Numbered from the stretch's first letter, positions 1 through 8,162 are shown. The stretch is DNA of 64,000 nt from Clavibacter michiganensis (GCF_021216655.1 NZ_CP080437.1:1674001-1738000), one strand, 5' to 3'. Numbers and translations: made by a program. Notes: generated from the letters alone by a model not told the origin.

Positions 1-554
1 CCGATCAGCCACGCGGTGAAGTGCACGGTGAGACCCTCGCGCGTCGGCGCGCAGCACATCGGGCCCGCGGTGACGGCGGCATCGGGGTCGAGGGGCGCCA
101 CCCGCACGAGTCGCCACGGCTCGTCGTCCACCCGGGCGCGGATCGTCAGCGCGTCGCCGGAACGGCTGGCGCGGATCGTGACGAGCCGGCCGCGCCAGTC
201 GGGGACGGGCGCCAGCGACCAGTCGGACATGCCGCGGGTGACGACCGCGCCGAGACCGTCTTCGCCGTCGCTGCGCTCGACGCCGGCCTTGATCCACGTG
301 CTCTCGTCGACGCGGACGAAGATGCCGGCCTGGTCGAACTGGGCGGAGAGGTCGAGCCGGAACGACACCTCCATGGCCGCGCCCTGGTCGAACGGCACCA
401 GGAGGGCGTGCTCGGTGTCGTGCACGAAGCCGTAGGAGGTGATGCGCCAGGCGTCGCTGCCCTCGACGGCGGTGACGCGCATGCCGTCGTCGGCGACCGC
501 CACGTGGGCGGGCGCGTTCGTCCAGGAGCCGCTGTTCCAGTCGATGTCGCTCAT
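1..554 (-). CDS. DUF1349 domain protein, 3' end outside the window
   Basis: The frame is open from an ATG at 554 down to base 1, so about 184 residues of the N-terminal side are visible and the C-terminus is cut off. The product starts MSDIDWNSGSWTNAP and runs through FDQAGIFVRVDESTWIKAG and a late CCAPTREG segment. These are typical of DUF1349 proteins, a concanavalin-A-like beta-sandwich family. No signal peptide is visible, so it is probably cytosolic. Family members are thought to bind sugars, but no reaction is established. The gene diverges from a sugar O-acetyltransferase gene with only 24 bases between the two start codons, so both are probably controlled from the same palindromic site. 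The ATG was chosen because a TAnnnT hexamer lies 7 bases upstream, as at other leaderless starts in this window. Confidence 0.85.
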   Translation of the reverse strand, partial: MSDIDWNSGSWTNAPAHVAVADDGMRVTAVEGSDAWRITSYGFVHDTEHALLVPFDQGAAMEVSFRLDLSAQFDQAGIFVRVDESTWIKAGVERSDGEDGLGAVVTRGMSDWSLAPVPDWRGRLVTIRASRSGDALTIRARVDDEPWRLVRVAPLDPDAAVTAGPMCCAPTREGLTVHFTAWLI

Positions 555-561
555 GCGCACG

Positions 562-578
562 AGTGTACGCTTGTACAC
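562..578. promoter_or_regulatory. Divergent leaderless promoters inside a TetR-type palindrome
   Basis: A perfect inverted repeat, GTGTAC at 563-568 and GTACAC at 573-578 with a 4-base centre, fills almost the whole gap between two divergent start codons. It contains one candidate -10 hexamer for each direction. TACGCT at 566-571 lies 7 bases before the ATG at 579. On the minus strand TACACT (562-567) lies 7 bases before the ATG at 554. A repressor bound here would block both promoters. The TetR gene of the plus-strand operon is the obvious candidate, which is an inference. Confidence 0.7.
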
Positions 579-1172
579 ATGGCAACCGACCACTTCGCCG
601 GAGACGACCGCAGCAACCGGGAGCGGATGCTCGCCGGCGACCTCTACATCGCCGACGACCCCGAGAGCGCCCGCATCGCGCAGCGCGCCGTCCGGTTGGC
701 CGACGCGTACCACCGGGCGGCCGTCGAGGACGAAGTGGCCGCGCGCCCCCTGCTCGAGGAGCTGCTCGGATCGCTCGGCGAGGACGCGTTCGTCAAGCCG
801 CCGCTCTTCGTCGACTACGGCGAGAACATCCGCATCGGCGCCCGCACGTTCGTCAACTGCAACCTCACGGCCCTCGACGTCGCCGCGATCACCATCGGCG
901 AGGACTGCCAGATCGGGCCGAACGTGCAGCTCCTCACGCCCACGCACCCCATCGACCCGCAGCCCCGCCGCGACAGGCTCGAGGCAGCCCGGCCGATCAC
1001 CATCGGCGACAACGTCTGGCTCGGCGGGGGCGTGATCGTCTGCCCCGGCGTGAGCATCGGCGACGACAGCGTGATCGGCGCCGGCTCGGTCGTGACCCGC
1101 GACATCCCCGCGGGCGTGGTGGCCGTCGGGAACCCCGCCCGGGTGATCCGCGAGATCGCACCCCGACCATGA
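579..1172 (+). CDS. Sugar O-acetyltransferase, maltose/galactoside acetyltransferase family
   Basis: The 197-residue product belongs to the Maa/LacA/NodL group of left-handed beta-helix acetyltransferases, which move acetyl from acetyl-CoA to a sugar hydroxyl. An N-terminal maltose-acetyltransferase-type segment (ERMLAGDLYIADDPE, about residues 14-28) is followed by hexapeptide repeats such as ITIGEDCQIGPNVQL and ITIGDNVWLGGGVIV. The expected active-site region LLTPTHPID contains the catalytic His. The C-terminus, AVGNPARVIREI, is standard. The frame stays open further upstream, but the ATG at 579 is preferred. It begins the conserved N-terminus and sits 7 bases after a -10 hexamer within the operator. 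The stop overlaps the next gene's start (ATGA), implying translational coupling with the TetR regulator. The natural sugar substrate cannot be told. Confidence 0.9.
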   Translation: MATDHFAGDDRSNRERMLAGDLYIADDPESARIAQRAVRLADAYHRAAVEDEVAARPLLEELLGSLGEDAFVKPPLFVDYGENIRIGARTFVNCNLTALDVAAITIGEDCQIGPNVQLLTPTHPIDPQPRRDRLEAARPITIGDNVWLGGGVIVCPGVSIGDDSVIGAGSVVTRDIPAGVVAVGNPARVIREIAPRP

Positions 1173-1762
1173 CGGCCCCGACTCCGACACGGGCACCCCG
1201 GCGATCGGATCCCCACCGCCGCGACCGGATCATCGACGCGTGCCTCGACGTCATCGCCGACGTCGGCGTCGACGGGACCACGCACCGCCGGGTGGCCGCC
1301 GCGGCCGACGTCCCGCTCGGCTCGATGACCTACCACTTCGACGGCATGGACGACCTGCTCCACGAGGCGTTCACCCGCTTCGCCGACCGCGTCGCGGAGC
1401 GGATGCGACACCGCATGGGCGGCGCCCGCACGACCGAGGAGACGGAGGCCGCCGTGGTCGACGTCATCGTGCGCGACCTCCTGGGGACGCAGCGCGTCCT
1501 CGTCCTCACCCACGAGCTCTACACGCTCGCCGCCCGCCGACCCGAGTACCGGACCATCACGCAGACCTGGATGGCCCGCAGCCGCGCGACCTTCGAGGAG
1601 CGTGTCGACCCCGTGACCGCGCGCATGCTCGACGCGCTCGTCGAGGGGCTCAGCATCCACCGCGCGCTCGATCCCGAGCCACCCGACGAGGCCTTCGTCC
1701 GCGAGGCCGTGCGGCGCATCCTGGGATCTCCGGCCGCGCCGACGGGACGGGGTAGGTCGTAG
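1169..1762 (+). CDS. TetR/AcrR family transcriptional regulator
   Basis: The product has 197 residues with an N-terminal TetR helix-turn-helix. Segment RDRIIDACLDVIADVGVDG is followed by the recognition region TTHRRVAAAADVPLGSMTYHF (about residues 17-58), the best conserved part of the family. The remainder is a variable helical ligand-binding domain containing HELYTLAARRPEYR. The ATG overlaps the stop of the acetyltransferase gene by 4 bases, so both are probably translated from one mRNA. The palindrome at 563-578 has the size and position expected for its operator, suggesting autoregulation together with control of the divergent DUF1349 gene. The inducer is unknown. Confidence 0.9.
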   Translation: MTAPTPTRAPRRSDPHRRDRIIDACLDVIADVGVDGTTHRRVAAAADVPLGSMTYHFDGMDDLLHEAFTRFADRVAERMRHRMGGARTTEETEAAVVDVIVRDLLGTQRVLVLTHELYTLAARRPEYRTITQTWMARSRATFEERVDPVTARMLDALVEGLSIHRALDPEPPDEAFVREAVRRILGSPAAPTGRGRS

Positions 1763-1819
1763 AGGTACGGGATCCCCGCCCCGGGCATCGTCCGTTCGTG
1801 CCGGACCTCGCGGAAGCGT

Positions 1820-1842
1820 CGATCCCGCGATGTCCGGGATCG
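1820..1842 (+). terminator. Possible hairpin terminator after the acetyltransferase/TetR operon
   Basis: An 8-bp perfect stem, CGATCCCG at 1820-1827 and CGGGATCG at 1835-1842, has a 7-base loop and lies 58 bases after the TetR stop. There is no T-run, as is usual in high-GC actinobacteria. Nothing else supported by sequence was seen between 1763 and 2030. Confidence 0.35.
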
Positions 1843-2030
1843 TGGCCGTGGCGGGCCACCTCAGCGGTCAGCGCTGCGGCGCCCACCAGTCGCGAGTTCA
1901 CGGAAGCAGAACATCCCGTTCATGCACGGCGCCGCACCGCGCCCCATGATCCTGATGCCGATCTCCCGCGCGCCTGCGCGGGCCGGCCTGCGCGACCCCG
2001 CGCGCATCCCCCCCCTCGAGAAGGACGAAC

Positions 2031-3560
2031 GTGACGATCCCCCCTGCCCGCCGTGCCGCCCCCGCGCGCATCGGCGCCCTCACCGCGGCGGCCGCCGCCG
2101 TGGTGCTCTCCGTCGGCATCGGCGCGCCCGCCGCGCACGCCGCCGCCGACCCCGCGCTCCAGCCCGCGCCCACCGCGAGCGACCACCTCATCACCGACGT
2201 GCCCGGCCTCGTCAACGGCCGCGAGCTCGGCGCGTTCACGGGCGTCGACGGGCGCACGGTCGCCGCGAGCCGGCTGATCCGCACGGAGTCGCTCGACAAG
2301 ATCACCGCCGCCGGCGCCGCGACGCTCGCGACCGCGCACCACGTCGACCTCGTGATCGACCTGCGCACGCCCGGCCAGATCCAGGCGAAGCCCGACGTGC
2401 CGATCCCGGGCGCGAAGACCGTCGCCATCTCGATGTTCGGCGCCGACGGCGACTACCCGGACGACACGGTCATGTACCGCGACCTCATCGACAAGGGCCG
2501 CGTCGACGCGGCGGACCCGGGCGTGATGATCAGCGCGTACCGCAGCATCCTGCAGGCCATCGCGTCGCACACCGGCAACGGCACGATCCTCATCCACTGC
2601 TCGCACGGCATGGACCGCACGGGCACCGTCATCGACCTGCTCGACCGGATCCTCGGCGTCGGCAGCGCGGACATCCTCCACGACTACCTGCTCTCCAACA
2701 CGCAGCTCGGCGTCGACTGGGCGAAGCCCGCGCTCCTCCAGGGCACCTTCGAGTCCGGAATCGCGTCGCGCTACGCGGGGATGGACTCCTACATCCGCAC
2801 CACGCTCGGCGTGGACGACCAGGAGATCACGGCCCTCCGCGCGCAGCTCCTCGTCTCGGACGACGCGGCAGCGGCCTCCATCACCGTGGGCGGCGTGACC
2901 GTGCCGCTCGGCGACGCGGCCGGATCCACCGGGGCCGTCGTGCCCGTCGGCCTCCCCGCCCTCGCGGCCGGCGATGTCCGGGTGACCACCGCGGACGGAT
3001 CCGCCACGTCGTCCGTCGCGGTCGACGGGCGCACGGTCACCGTCACGGTGACCGCTGCGGACGGGCGCACGACGCGCACGTACCGGGTCACGGCCGGGCT
3101 CGCGGCGATCGCGCTGCCGGGCGGATCCGCGCCGACCGCGGGCGGCACCGTCGCCTTCCGCGCCGCCGGCCTCACGCCGGGCGCGACGTACCGCGTGATC
3201 CTGCACTCGACGCCGACCGACGTCGGATCCGTCACCGCGTCGTCCGACGGCACCGCGTCGGGCACCGTCACGATCCCCGCGGGCACCGACCCCGGCACGC
3301 ACACGCTGACCCTGGTGGACGCGCAGGGCCAGGCGGTCTCGGATCCCGCGACCATCACCGTGAGCGCGGCGGCCGTCTCCGCCATCACGGCGACCGCGAC
3401 CGGCGCGCGTCACGCGGGCCCCGCGGTCGCGACCGGCGGCACGTCCGTCGCCGCCGACCCGTGGCCGGGCCTCGCGCTCGCCGCCCTCGGCCTCGCGGGC
3501 CTCGCCGCGATCGCGGGCCGCACGGTCGCGCGCCGTCGCGCCACGATGCGCAGGCCGTGA
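2031..3560 (+). CDS. Secreted, membrane-anchored tyrosine-protein phosphatase
   Basis: The product has 509 residues. A signal peptide covers about residues 1-38, with cleavage near AHA-A. The catalytic domain of the tyrosine/dual-specificity phosphatase superfamily (Y_phosphatase3 type) follows. Its P-loop HCSHGMDRTG contains the CX5R nucleophile and arginine at C190 and R196, and the start of the domain is marked by NGRELGAFTG and RTESLDKI. After residue 290 come beta-rich segments that look like one or two Ig-like or adhesin-type domains. The C-terminus has a short GG-containing linker, a transmembrane helix (PGLALAALGLAGLAAIAG) and RRR, the layout of a sortase sorting signal without a clear LPxTG. 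The GTG start follows GAGAAGGA. Its stop overlaps the next gene, a sortase. It would act on surface or extracellular phosphotyrosine or phospholipid substrates. Confidence 0.85.
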   Translation: MTIPPARRAAPARIGALTAAAAAVVLSVGIGAPAAHAAADPALQPAPTASDHLITDVPGLVNGRELGAFTGVDGRTVAASRLIRTESLDKITAAGAATLATAHHVDLVIDLRTPGQIQAKPDVPIPGAKTVAISMFGADGDYPDDTVMYRDLIDKGRVDAADPGVMISAYRSILQAIASHTGNGTILIHCSHGMDRTGTVIDLLDRILGVGSADILHDYLLSNTQLGVDWAKPALLQGTFESGIASRYAGMDSYIRTTLGVDDQEITALRAQLLVSDDAAAASITVGGVTVPLGDAAGSTGAVVPVGLPALAAGDVRVTTADGSATSSVAVDGRTVTVTVTAADGRTTRTYRVTAGLAAIALPGGSAPTAGGTVAFRAAGLTPGATYRVILHSTPTDVGSVTASSDGTASGTVTIPAGTDPGTHTLTLVDAQGQAVSDPATITVSAAAVSAITATATGARHAGPAVATGGTSVAADPWPGLALAALGLAGLAAIAGRTVARRRATMRRP

Positions 3561-4216
3561 CGACCCCTGTGACGACGCCTGGCCAGGCGACCCGGCGGCG
3601 GCTCCTCACCGCCGCCGGGGTCGTCGTCGCGTCCGCGGCCGTCGTCGCGGGCGCGCTGGCCGCGGTGGGCGGATGGCCGGGCGCGTCCGACCTCCCGCGC
3701 GACCTCGCGGGCGCCCCGGTGCAGGCCGACGTGCCGGCCCCCGCGGCGAGCGCCGACGCGGCCACGTCCGTCGACTCCGGCCTCGGCCGGTTCCGTGCCC
3801 CCTCGGTCGGGCTCGACGTGCCGCTCGGCGCGGTCGACGTGGTCGGCGGCGTCGTGGATCCCCCGGGCTTCTCCTCCGCGTACCGCGTGCGCGACCTCGG
3901 CGTCGCGCCCGAGGACGCGGCGACGGGCACGGTCTTCGTCGTGATGCACTCGGTCCGTGGCGGCGGCACCGGCCCCGGCGACCTGCTCATCGACGACCGG
4001 GCGGGCAGCGCGAGCGTCGCTCCCGGCGCGGTGATCGAAGTGGCGGGCGTCGACTACGCCGTGGGATCCAGCCGCGCCGTACCCAAGGGCGAGCTCCCGG
4101 ACGACGCCGAGGTCTGGGCGGACACCCCTGGCCGCCTCGTCGTCATCACCTGCCTCCAGCGCCCGGACGGCAGCCCGTCGCGCGACGACATGGTGATCGA
4201 GGCGACGCGCGCCTGA
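3557..4216 (+). CDS. Class E/F-type sortase
   Basis: The 219-residue product has an N-terminal transmembrane anchor (about residues 16-38), a disordered Ala/Pro stretch and a C-terminal sortase domain. Catalytic residues are apparent: H131 in VVMHSVRGGG, C199 in VITCLQR and a downstream arginine at R209. The short length and lack of further domains fit the small single-domain sortases common in actinobacteria. The GTG start overlaps the stop of the phosphatase gene by 4 bases (GTGA), so the two are coupled. A second GTG at 3569 is possible. Sortases cleave sorting signals at the membrane and attach the protein to the wall. The immediate neighbour is the best candidate substrate, which is inferred from context. 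Confidence 0.85.
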   Translation: MTTPVTTPGQATRRRLLTAAGVVVASAAVVAGALAAVGGWPGASDLPRDLAGAPVQADVPAPAASADAATSVDSGLGRFRAPSVGLDVPLGAVDVVGGVVDPPGFSSAYRVRDLGVAPEDAATGTVFVVMHSVRGGGTGPGDLLIDDRAGSASVAPGAVIEVAGVDYAVGSSRAVPKGELPDDAEVWADTPGRLVVITCLQRPDGSPSRDDMVIEATRA

Positions 4217-4288
4217 TCCCGCGCGGGGAGCGCCCGACGGCCGCCGCCCGATGCGGCCGAGCGCTCCCGGCGTCGATAGCCTCGGCAC

Positions 4289-5392
4289 ATGGGCATGGAC
4301 AGCGCACGGCACGAGGTCACGCGCGCCTGGCACGCCGCCGTCTCCCCCGACCGGCTGCTGCTCGCCGCCAAGACCGCGCTCGCGGTCGGCATCGCCTGGG
4401 CCGTCGCGCCCTACGTGCCCGGCGTCGCGAACGAGTACCCCTACTACGCGCCGCTCGGGGCGCTCGTGAGCATGTACCCGACGCTCATGGGATCCGCGCG
4501 CACCGGCCTCCAGACGCTCCTCGGCCTCGCGGCGGGCATCGTCCTCGCGACCGCCGTGATCCTCACCACCGGCCCCTCGTGGTGGTCGATCCCCGTGATC
4601 GTCGGCATCGGCGTGATCCTCTCCGGCTCCGGCTGGTTCGGCGCGGGCCGCGAGTACGTGCCGATGGCGGCGCTGTTCGTGCTGATCATCGGCGGCCAGG
4701 ACGCCGACACGTACTCGCTCGGCTACCTCGTGCAGATGGCCGTCGGTGTGGTGACGGGCCTCATCATCAACGTGCTCATCGCGCCGCAGCTCTCCAGCGG
4801 GGCCGCGGGCGCGCGGATCAGCGCGTTCCAGCGCGAGGTCGCCCAGCGGCTGCGGGAGGTCGGGGACGCCGTCGAGTCCAAGTCCCCGCCCGCGCACGCC
4901 GACTGGATCCGCGCCAGCGAGGACCTCGCCGGCACCGCGCGGGCCGTGCGCGCCGACCTCGCCGAGGCCGACGAGAGCCGGAAGGGCAATCCGCGCGCGC
5001 TCGTCAACAAGCACGACGTGCGCATCGACCACGCCCGGCTGGAGGCGATGGACCAGATCGTGTTCCACGTCCGCGACGTGTCCGCGTCGCTCGCAGACAC
5101 CATCTGGGAGCAGCGCGGATCCCTCGGCCTCGACCAGGGCATCGCCGCCCCCATCCACGACGCGTGCCACGCGGTCGCGGGCGTCCTCGACCTCGACGAC
5201 CCGGACTCCCCCGAGCGCCACCGCGCGATGGGCGAGGCCGCCCGGCAGGTGCGGCTGCTCGTGGAGGCGGTGGACCGCCAGTCGCAGGAGCTCGGGCGGG
5301 CGATGGGGCCCGGCGTCCTCACGGCGATGCACCTCAAGCGCGTGCTGCGGCACCTCGAGCCGGTCGACGCGGCGGAGTCGCCGGCGCCGTAG
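4289..5392 (+). CDS. FUSC/aromatic-acid-exporter-like membrane protein
   Basis: The 367-residue product has six or so hydrophobic helices in the first 170 residues (for example TALAVGIAWAVAPYV and YPYYAPLGALVSMYPTLMGS) and a long soluble helical C-terminal half. This is the FUSC/ArAE_2 layout. Characterised relatives export aromatic carboxylic acids and similar small compounds, and the substrate here is unknown. The gene stands alone between a plus-strand sortase gene and a convergent EamA gene. TAGCCT at 4277-4282 lies 6 bases before the ATG and there is no Shine-Dalgarno sequence, so a leaderless transcript is likely. Confidence 0.8.
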   Translation: MGMDSARHEVTRAWHAAVSPDRLLLAAKTALAVGIAWAVAPYVPGVANEYPYYAPLGALVSMYPTLMGSARTGLQTLLGLAAGIVLATAVILTTGPSWWSIPVIVGIGVILSGSGWFGAGREYVPMAALFVLIIGGQDADTYSLGYLVQMAVGVVTGLIINVLIAPQLSSGAAGARISAFQREVAQRLREVGDAVESKSPPAHADWIRASEDLAGTARAVRADLAEADESRKGNPRALVNKHDVRIDHARLEAMDQIVFHVRDVSASLADTIWEQRGSLGLDQGIAAPIHDACHAVAGVLDLDDPDSPERHRAMGEAARQVRLLVEAVDRQSQELGRAMGPGVLTAMHLKRVLRHLEPVDAAESPAP

Positions 5393-5410
5393 CGCGGATC
5401 CGCGCGCCGA

Positions 5411-6376
5411 CTAGGCCGACGCCGCAGCAGCGGCCGCCGCGCCCGCCTCGCCGCCCGTCGGCAGCGCATCCGCCCGCGCGTCGAACCGCACCGCGACGAT
5501 GCCCGCCACGATGAGCGCGCCGCCCACCAGCTGCAGGGCCGTCAGCGCCTCGCCGAGCAGCAGCCAGGCCCAGGCGCCGGCGGCCGCGACCTCGAGGAGG
5601 CCCGTGAACGACGCGAGACGGGATCCGAGCATGGCACCCGCCGTGATCCCCGCCCCGTACGCGAGCGCCGTCGCGACCACGCCGACCACGAGCATCGGCA
5701 CCCACCACGGGACGACGCTCCCCAGCATCACGACGTCGGCGACGGATCCCGTGAACGGCAGGATCCCGGTCACGCCGACCAGCGCCAGCAGCACCGCCGC
5801 GACGAGCAGCCCCGCGGCCGCGAGCGCCACCGGCGGCAGCCCGTCGGCGCCCCGGGCCGCTATCGCGAAGTAGCCGGCACAGCCGACCATCGCACCGAGC
5901 GCGAAGAGGAGGCCGACGGGATCCAGCGCCCCGCCACCCGACGGCGACACCACAAGCGCGAGCCCGCCGGCCGCCGCGACGGATCCGAGGAGCACCGGCA
6001 CCGCGGGCCGTCGCCTCGTCATCGCCCACGCGACCGCCACGAGCAGCAGCGGCGCCATGAACTCGATGAGGATCGCCGTGCCGACGGGGATCCGCTCGAT
6101 GGCCGCGAAGTACATGACCTGCGCGCCCGCGACGCCCACGAGCGCCATGCCGAGCACCCGCCGCCACGCCCGCAGCACGGGCCGCAGGTCGCCCCGCAGC
6201 TGCACGAGCGCGACGGGCGCGAGGATCAGCCCGCCGACGAGCGCCCGCAGCGCGACGGCGGCGACCGGGCTCCACCCGGCCTCGAGCAGCGGCTTCACGA
6301 AGGCGCCCGACAGCCCGAATGAGCAGGCGGCGACGATCGCGAGGACGAGTCCGGTGGTCAGGTGGCGTCGTTCCAT
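5411..6376 (-). CDS. EamA/DMT-family transporter
   Basis: The 321-residue inner-membrane protein has about ten hydrophobic helices in two EamA repeats. The first includes ACSFGLSGAFVKPLLEAGW and AGAQVMYFAAIERIPVGTAILIEF, and the second ends with LLLGEALTALQLVGGALIVAG. This is the drug/metabolite transporter superfamily, usually exporters of amino acids or related metabolites (RhtA-like). It diverges from a CGNR regulator gene with 73 bases between the starts, so regulation by that protein is likely. An Ala-rich tail of about 25 residues follows the last helix. Confidence 0.88.
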   Translation of the reverse strand: MERRHLTTGLVLAIVAACSFGLSGAFVKPLLEAGWSPVAAVALRALVGGLILAPVALVQLRGDLRPVLRAWRRVLGMALVGVAGAQVMYFAAIERIPVGTAILIEFMAPLLLVAVAWAMTRRRPAVPVLLGSVAAAGGLALVVSPSGGGALDPVGLLFALGAMVGCAGYFAIAARGADGLPPVALAAAGLLVAAVLLALVGVTGILPFTGSVADVVMLGSVVPWWVPMLVVGVVATALAYGAGITAGAMLGSRLASFTGLLEVAAAGAWAWLLLGEALTALQLVGGALIVAGIVAVRFDARADALPTGGEAGAAAAAAASA

Positions 6377-6390
6377 GGTGCGCTCGTCTC

Positions 6391-6444
6391 GTCAGGGGCC
6401 ATGCGGCCTACGGTCCTGACGTTAGACTCGTCATGGATAAGGAG
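6391..6444. promoter_or_regulatory. EamA/CGNR divergent control region
   Basis: The 73-base gap between divergent genes holds two inverted repeats: GTCAGG (6391-6396) with CCTGAC (6415-6420), and TGACG (6417-6421) with CGTCA (6429-6433). A candidate plus-strand -10 hexamer, TAGACT, lies at 6424-6429 inside the second repeat. A strong Shine-Dalgarno AAGGAG at 6439-6444 stands 5 bases before a TTG codon. It fixes the start of the CGNR gene at that TTG rather than at the out-of-frame ATG at 6433. Confidence 0.5.
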
Positions 6445-6449
6445 TCAAC

Positions 6450-7010
6450 TTGCTTTTCACCCCTGACACGGAGGACGTGCTGACGTTCGACGCCGTGATC
6501 CTCAACACGGCCCCGCGCGCCACCCGCTCCGGCGACGACCTGCTGGCGACCCCGGCGCAGCTCGCCGACCTGATGACCCGCAGCGGGTTCTCCGGCCGCT
6601 TCGACCGCGACGACCGCGAGCTCCGCGAGGTGCACCGCGCCCGCGCGCGCCTCCGGGAGCTCTGGGGCCTCGACCGCGACGCCATGGTGGATCCCGTCAA
6701 CGAGCTGCTCGCCCGTCACCACGCGGCGCCCCGGCTCGTCCGGCACGACGCCCTCGACTGGCACCTGCACGCGACGCCGGAGGACGCGCCGCTCGCCGAC
6801 CGGATCCTCGTGGAGGCCGCCATGGCCCTCGTCGACGTCGTGCGCTCCGACGCCACCGACCGCCTCCGCGAATGCGCCGCCGACGACTGCGACGGCGTGC
6901 TCGTCGACCTCTCCCGCAACGGGTCGAAGCGGTTCTGCAGCGTGCGCTGCGGCAACCGGATGAACATGGTCGCGTTCCGCGAGCGCCGCGCGGCGGATCC
7001 CGTCGGCTAG
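6450..7010 (+). CDS. CGNR zinc-finger transcriptional regulator
   Basis: The 186-residue product has an N-terminal ABATE-like stress-response domain (about residues 1-125, with VLNTAP-type start VILNTAPRATRSGDDLL) and a C-terminal CGNR zinc finger. In the finger, cysteines in RECAADDCDG and FCSVRCGNRMNMVAFRERR are spaced as in the family. Proteins of this kind are treated as putative stress-response transcription regulators. The start is a TTG with AAGGAG 5 bases upstream. The divergent EamA exporter gene is the likely target, and the inverted repeats in the shared gap are candidate binding sites. The regulatory signal is unknown. Confidence 0.88.
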   Translation: MLFTPDTEDVLTFDAVILNTAPRATRSGDDLLATPAQLADLMTRSGFSGRFDRDDRELREVHRARARLRELWGLDRDAMVDPVNELLARHHAAPRLVRHDALDWHLHATPEDAPLADRILVEAAMALVDVVRSDATDRLRECAADDCDGVLVDLSRNGSKRFCSVRCGNRMNMVAFRERRAADPVG

Positions 7011-7029
7011 GCGCGGGCCCGGGCCCGCG

Positions 7030-7845
7030 TCACCTCGCCTGCAGCGCCGCCTGGTACAGGTCCCGCTTGCCGAGTCCGGTCGCCTCGGCGATGGTGCCGG
7101 CCGCGTCCTTGAGTCGAGCGCCGTCGGCGACCAGCTCGAGCACCTGCGTCACGCCCGTCGCGAGATCCACCCCGAGCGCCGCGGCGCCCTCCGCGACCAC
7201 GACGATCTCGCCGCGCACGCCCTCGGCGGCCCAGGCGGCGAGCTCGGCGGCGGATCCCCGGCGCACCTCCTCGTACAGCTTCGTGAGCTCGCGGCACACG
7301 ACGAGCCGGCGATCCGGGCCCCACTCGGCGACGACGTCCTCGAGCGACGCCTGCAGCCGGTTCGGCGACTCGAAGAAGACCATGGTGCGGCGCTCGCGCA
7401 CGAGCTCGCGGAGCACGCGGCGCCGGTCGCCGCCCTTGCGTGGCAGGAAGCCCTCGAACGTGAAGCGGTCGGTGGGGAGGCCGGACACGGCGAGCGCGCT
7501 GAGCACGGCGCTCGGTCCGGGGATCACCGTGACGCGGACGCCCGCCGCGGCTGCCGCCTCCACCAGGTGGAAGCCGGGGTCGGAGATCGCGGGCATGCCG
7601 GCGTCGGAGAGGACGAGCACGTCGGTCTCGCGCGCGAGCTCGACGAGGTCGGCCGAGCGCTCCTGCTCGTTGTGGTCGTGCAGCGCGATGAGGCGCGGCC
7701 GGTTCTCGACGCCGAGCGCGCCGAGCAGGCGGATGGTGGTGCGGGTGTCCTCGGCGGCGATCACCGTGGCGGAGGACAGCGCCTCCACGAGCCGCCGCGA
7801 CGCGTCGCCCAGGTTGCCGATGGGGGTCGCGCCGAGGATGATCAC
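7030..7845 (-). CDS. rsmI: 16S rRNA (cytidine1402-2'-O)-methyltransferase RsmI
   Basis: The 271-residue product belongs to the tetrapyrrole (SAM-dependent) methylase family and has RsmI signatures. These are IILGATPIGNLGDAS at the N-terminus, AAEDTRTT, LVLSDAGMPAISDPG and VTVIPGPSAVLSALAVSGLP, followed by FEGFLPRK. RsmI 2'-O-methylates C1402 of 16S rRNA in the decoding centre. The length is normal. The start is a GTG overlapping the stop of the upstream membrane-protein gene (GTGA), so it is translationally coupled. In many actinobacteria rsmI lies divergent from the pmt mannosyltransferase gene. Here pmt is about 5 kb away, behind DoxX, GH13 and unknown genes. Confidence 0.95.
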   Translation of the reverse strand: MIILGATPIGNLGDASRRLVEALSSATVIAAEDTRTTIRLLGALGVENRPRLIALHDHNEQERSADLVELARETDVLVLSDAGMPAISDPGFHLVEAAAAAGVRVTVIPGPSAVLSALAVSGLPTDRFTFEGFLPRKGGDRRRVLRELVRERRTMVFFESPNRLQASLEDVVAEWGPDRRLVVCRELTKLYEEVRRGSAAELAAWAAEGVRGEIVVVAEGAAALGVDLATGVTQVLELVADGARLKDAAGTIAEATGLGKRDLYQAALQAR

Positions 7846-8162
7846 CGGTCGATCATCCCATCCGGCCGGCTCTCGACCTCGATCCCACCTTCGCGCGGGA
7901 GGCCGGCCCGGTCGCCGACGTGCGCGGGGTCCTCGACCCCCTCGGCGCCCGGGTCGCCCCAGCCGCGGAGCGCATTCGCCACGCCGACGCCGATCGACAG
8001 GAGCCCGAGCGGCACCCCGAACAGCACGAGAGTGGATCCGCGCGAGGTGGTGAGCTCGCCGAGGACGCCCGTGAGGCCCAGCACCGACGTCAGGCAGAGG
8101 AAGAGGCCGAGGATCACGTAGCCCCAGGTCTCGCGGCCCCGCGACCGGCTTCGCAGGAACAC
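7842..8162 (-). CDS. Small membrane protein of unknown function upstream of rsmI
   Basis: The 106-residue product begins with basic residues (MFLRSRSRGR). Two hydrophobic segments follow, YVILGLFLCLTSVLGLTGVLG and VLFGVPLGLLSIGVGVANAL, then a polar acidic tail. This looks like an inner-membrane protein with two helices. The family is not recognised. Its stop overlaps the rsmI start by 4 bases, so the two are coupled and the pair is probably one transcript. High G/C third positions support real coding. Confidence 0.7.
   Translation of the reverse strand: MFLRSRSRGRETWGYVILGLFLCLTSVLGLTGVLGELTTSRGSTLVLFGVPLGLLSIGVGVANALRGWGDPGAEGVEDPAHVGDRAGLPREGGIEVESRPDGMIDR

Noticed and set aside
21..578. 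In-frame upstream extension of the acetyltransferase
   Set aside because: The extension runs antisense through the DUF1349 gene and does not resemble any acetyltransferase; the ATG at 579 begins the conserved sequence.
1763..2030. tRNA or small RNA between the TetR and phosphatase genes
   Set aside because: No cloverleaf could be drawn; only a short hairpin at 1820-1842 stands out.
6433..6449. ATG at 6433 as start of the CGNR gene
   Set aside because: It is out of frame with the gene. A strong Shine-Dalgarno sits 5 bases before the in-frame TTG at 6450.
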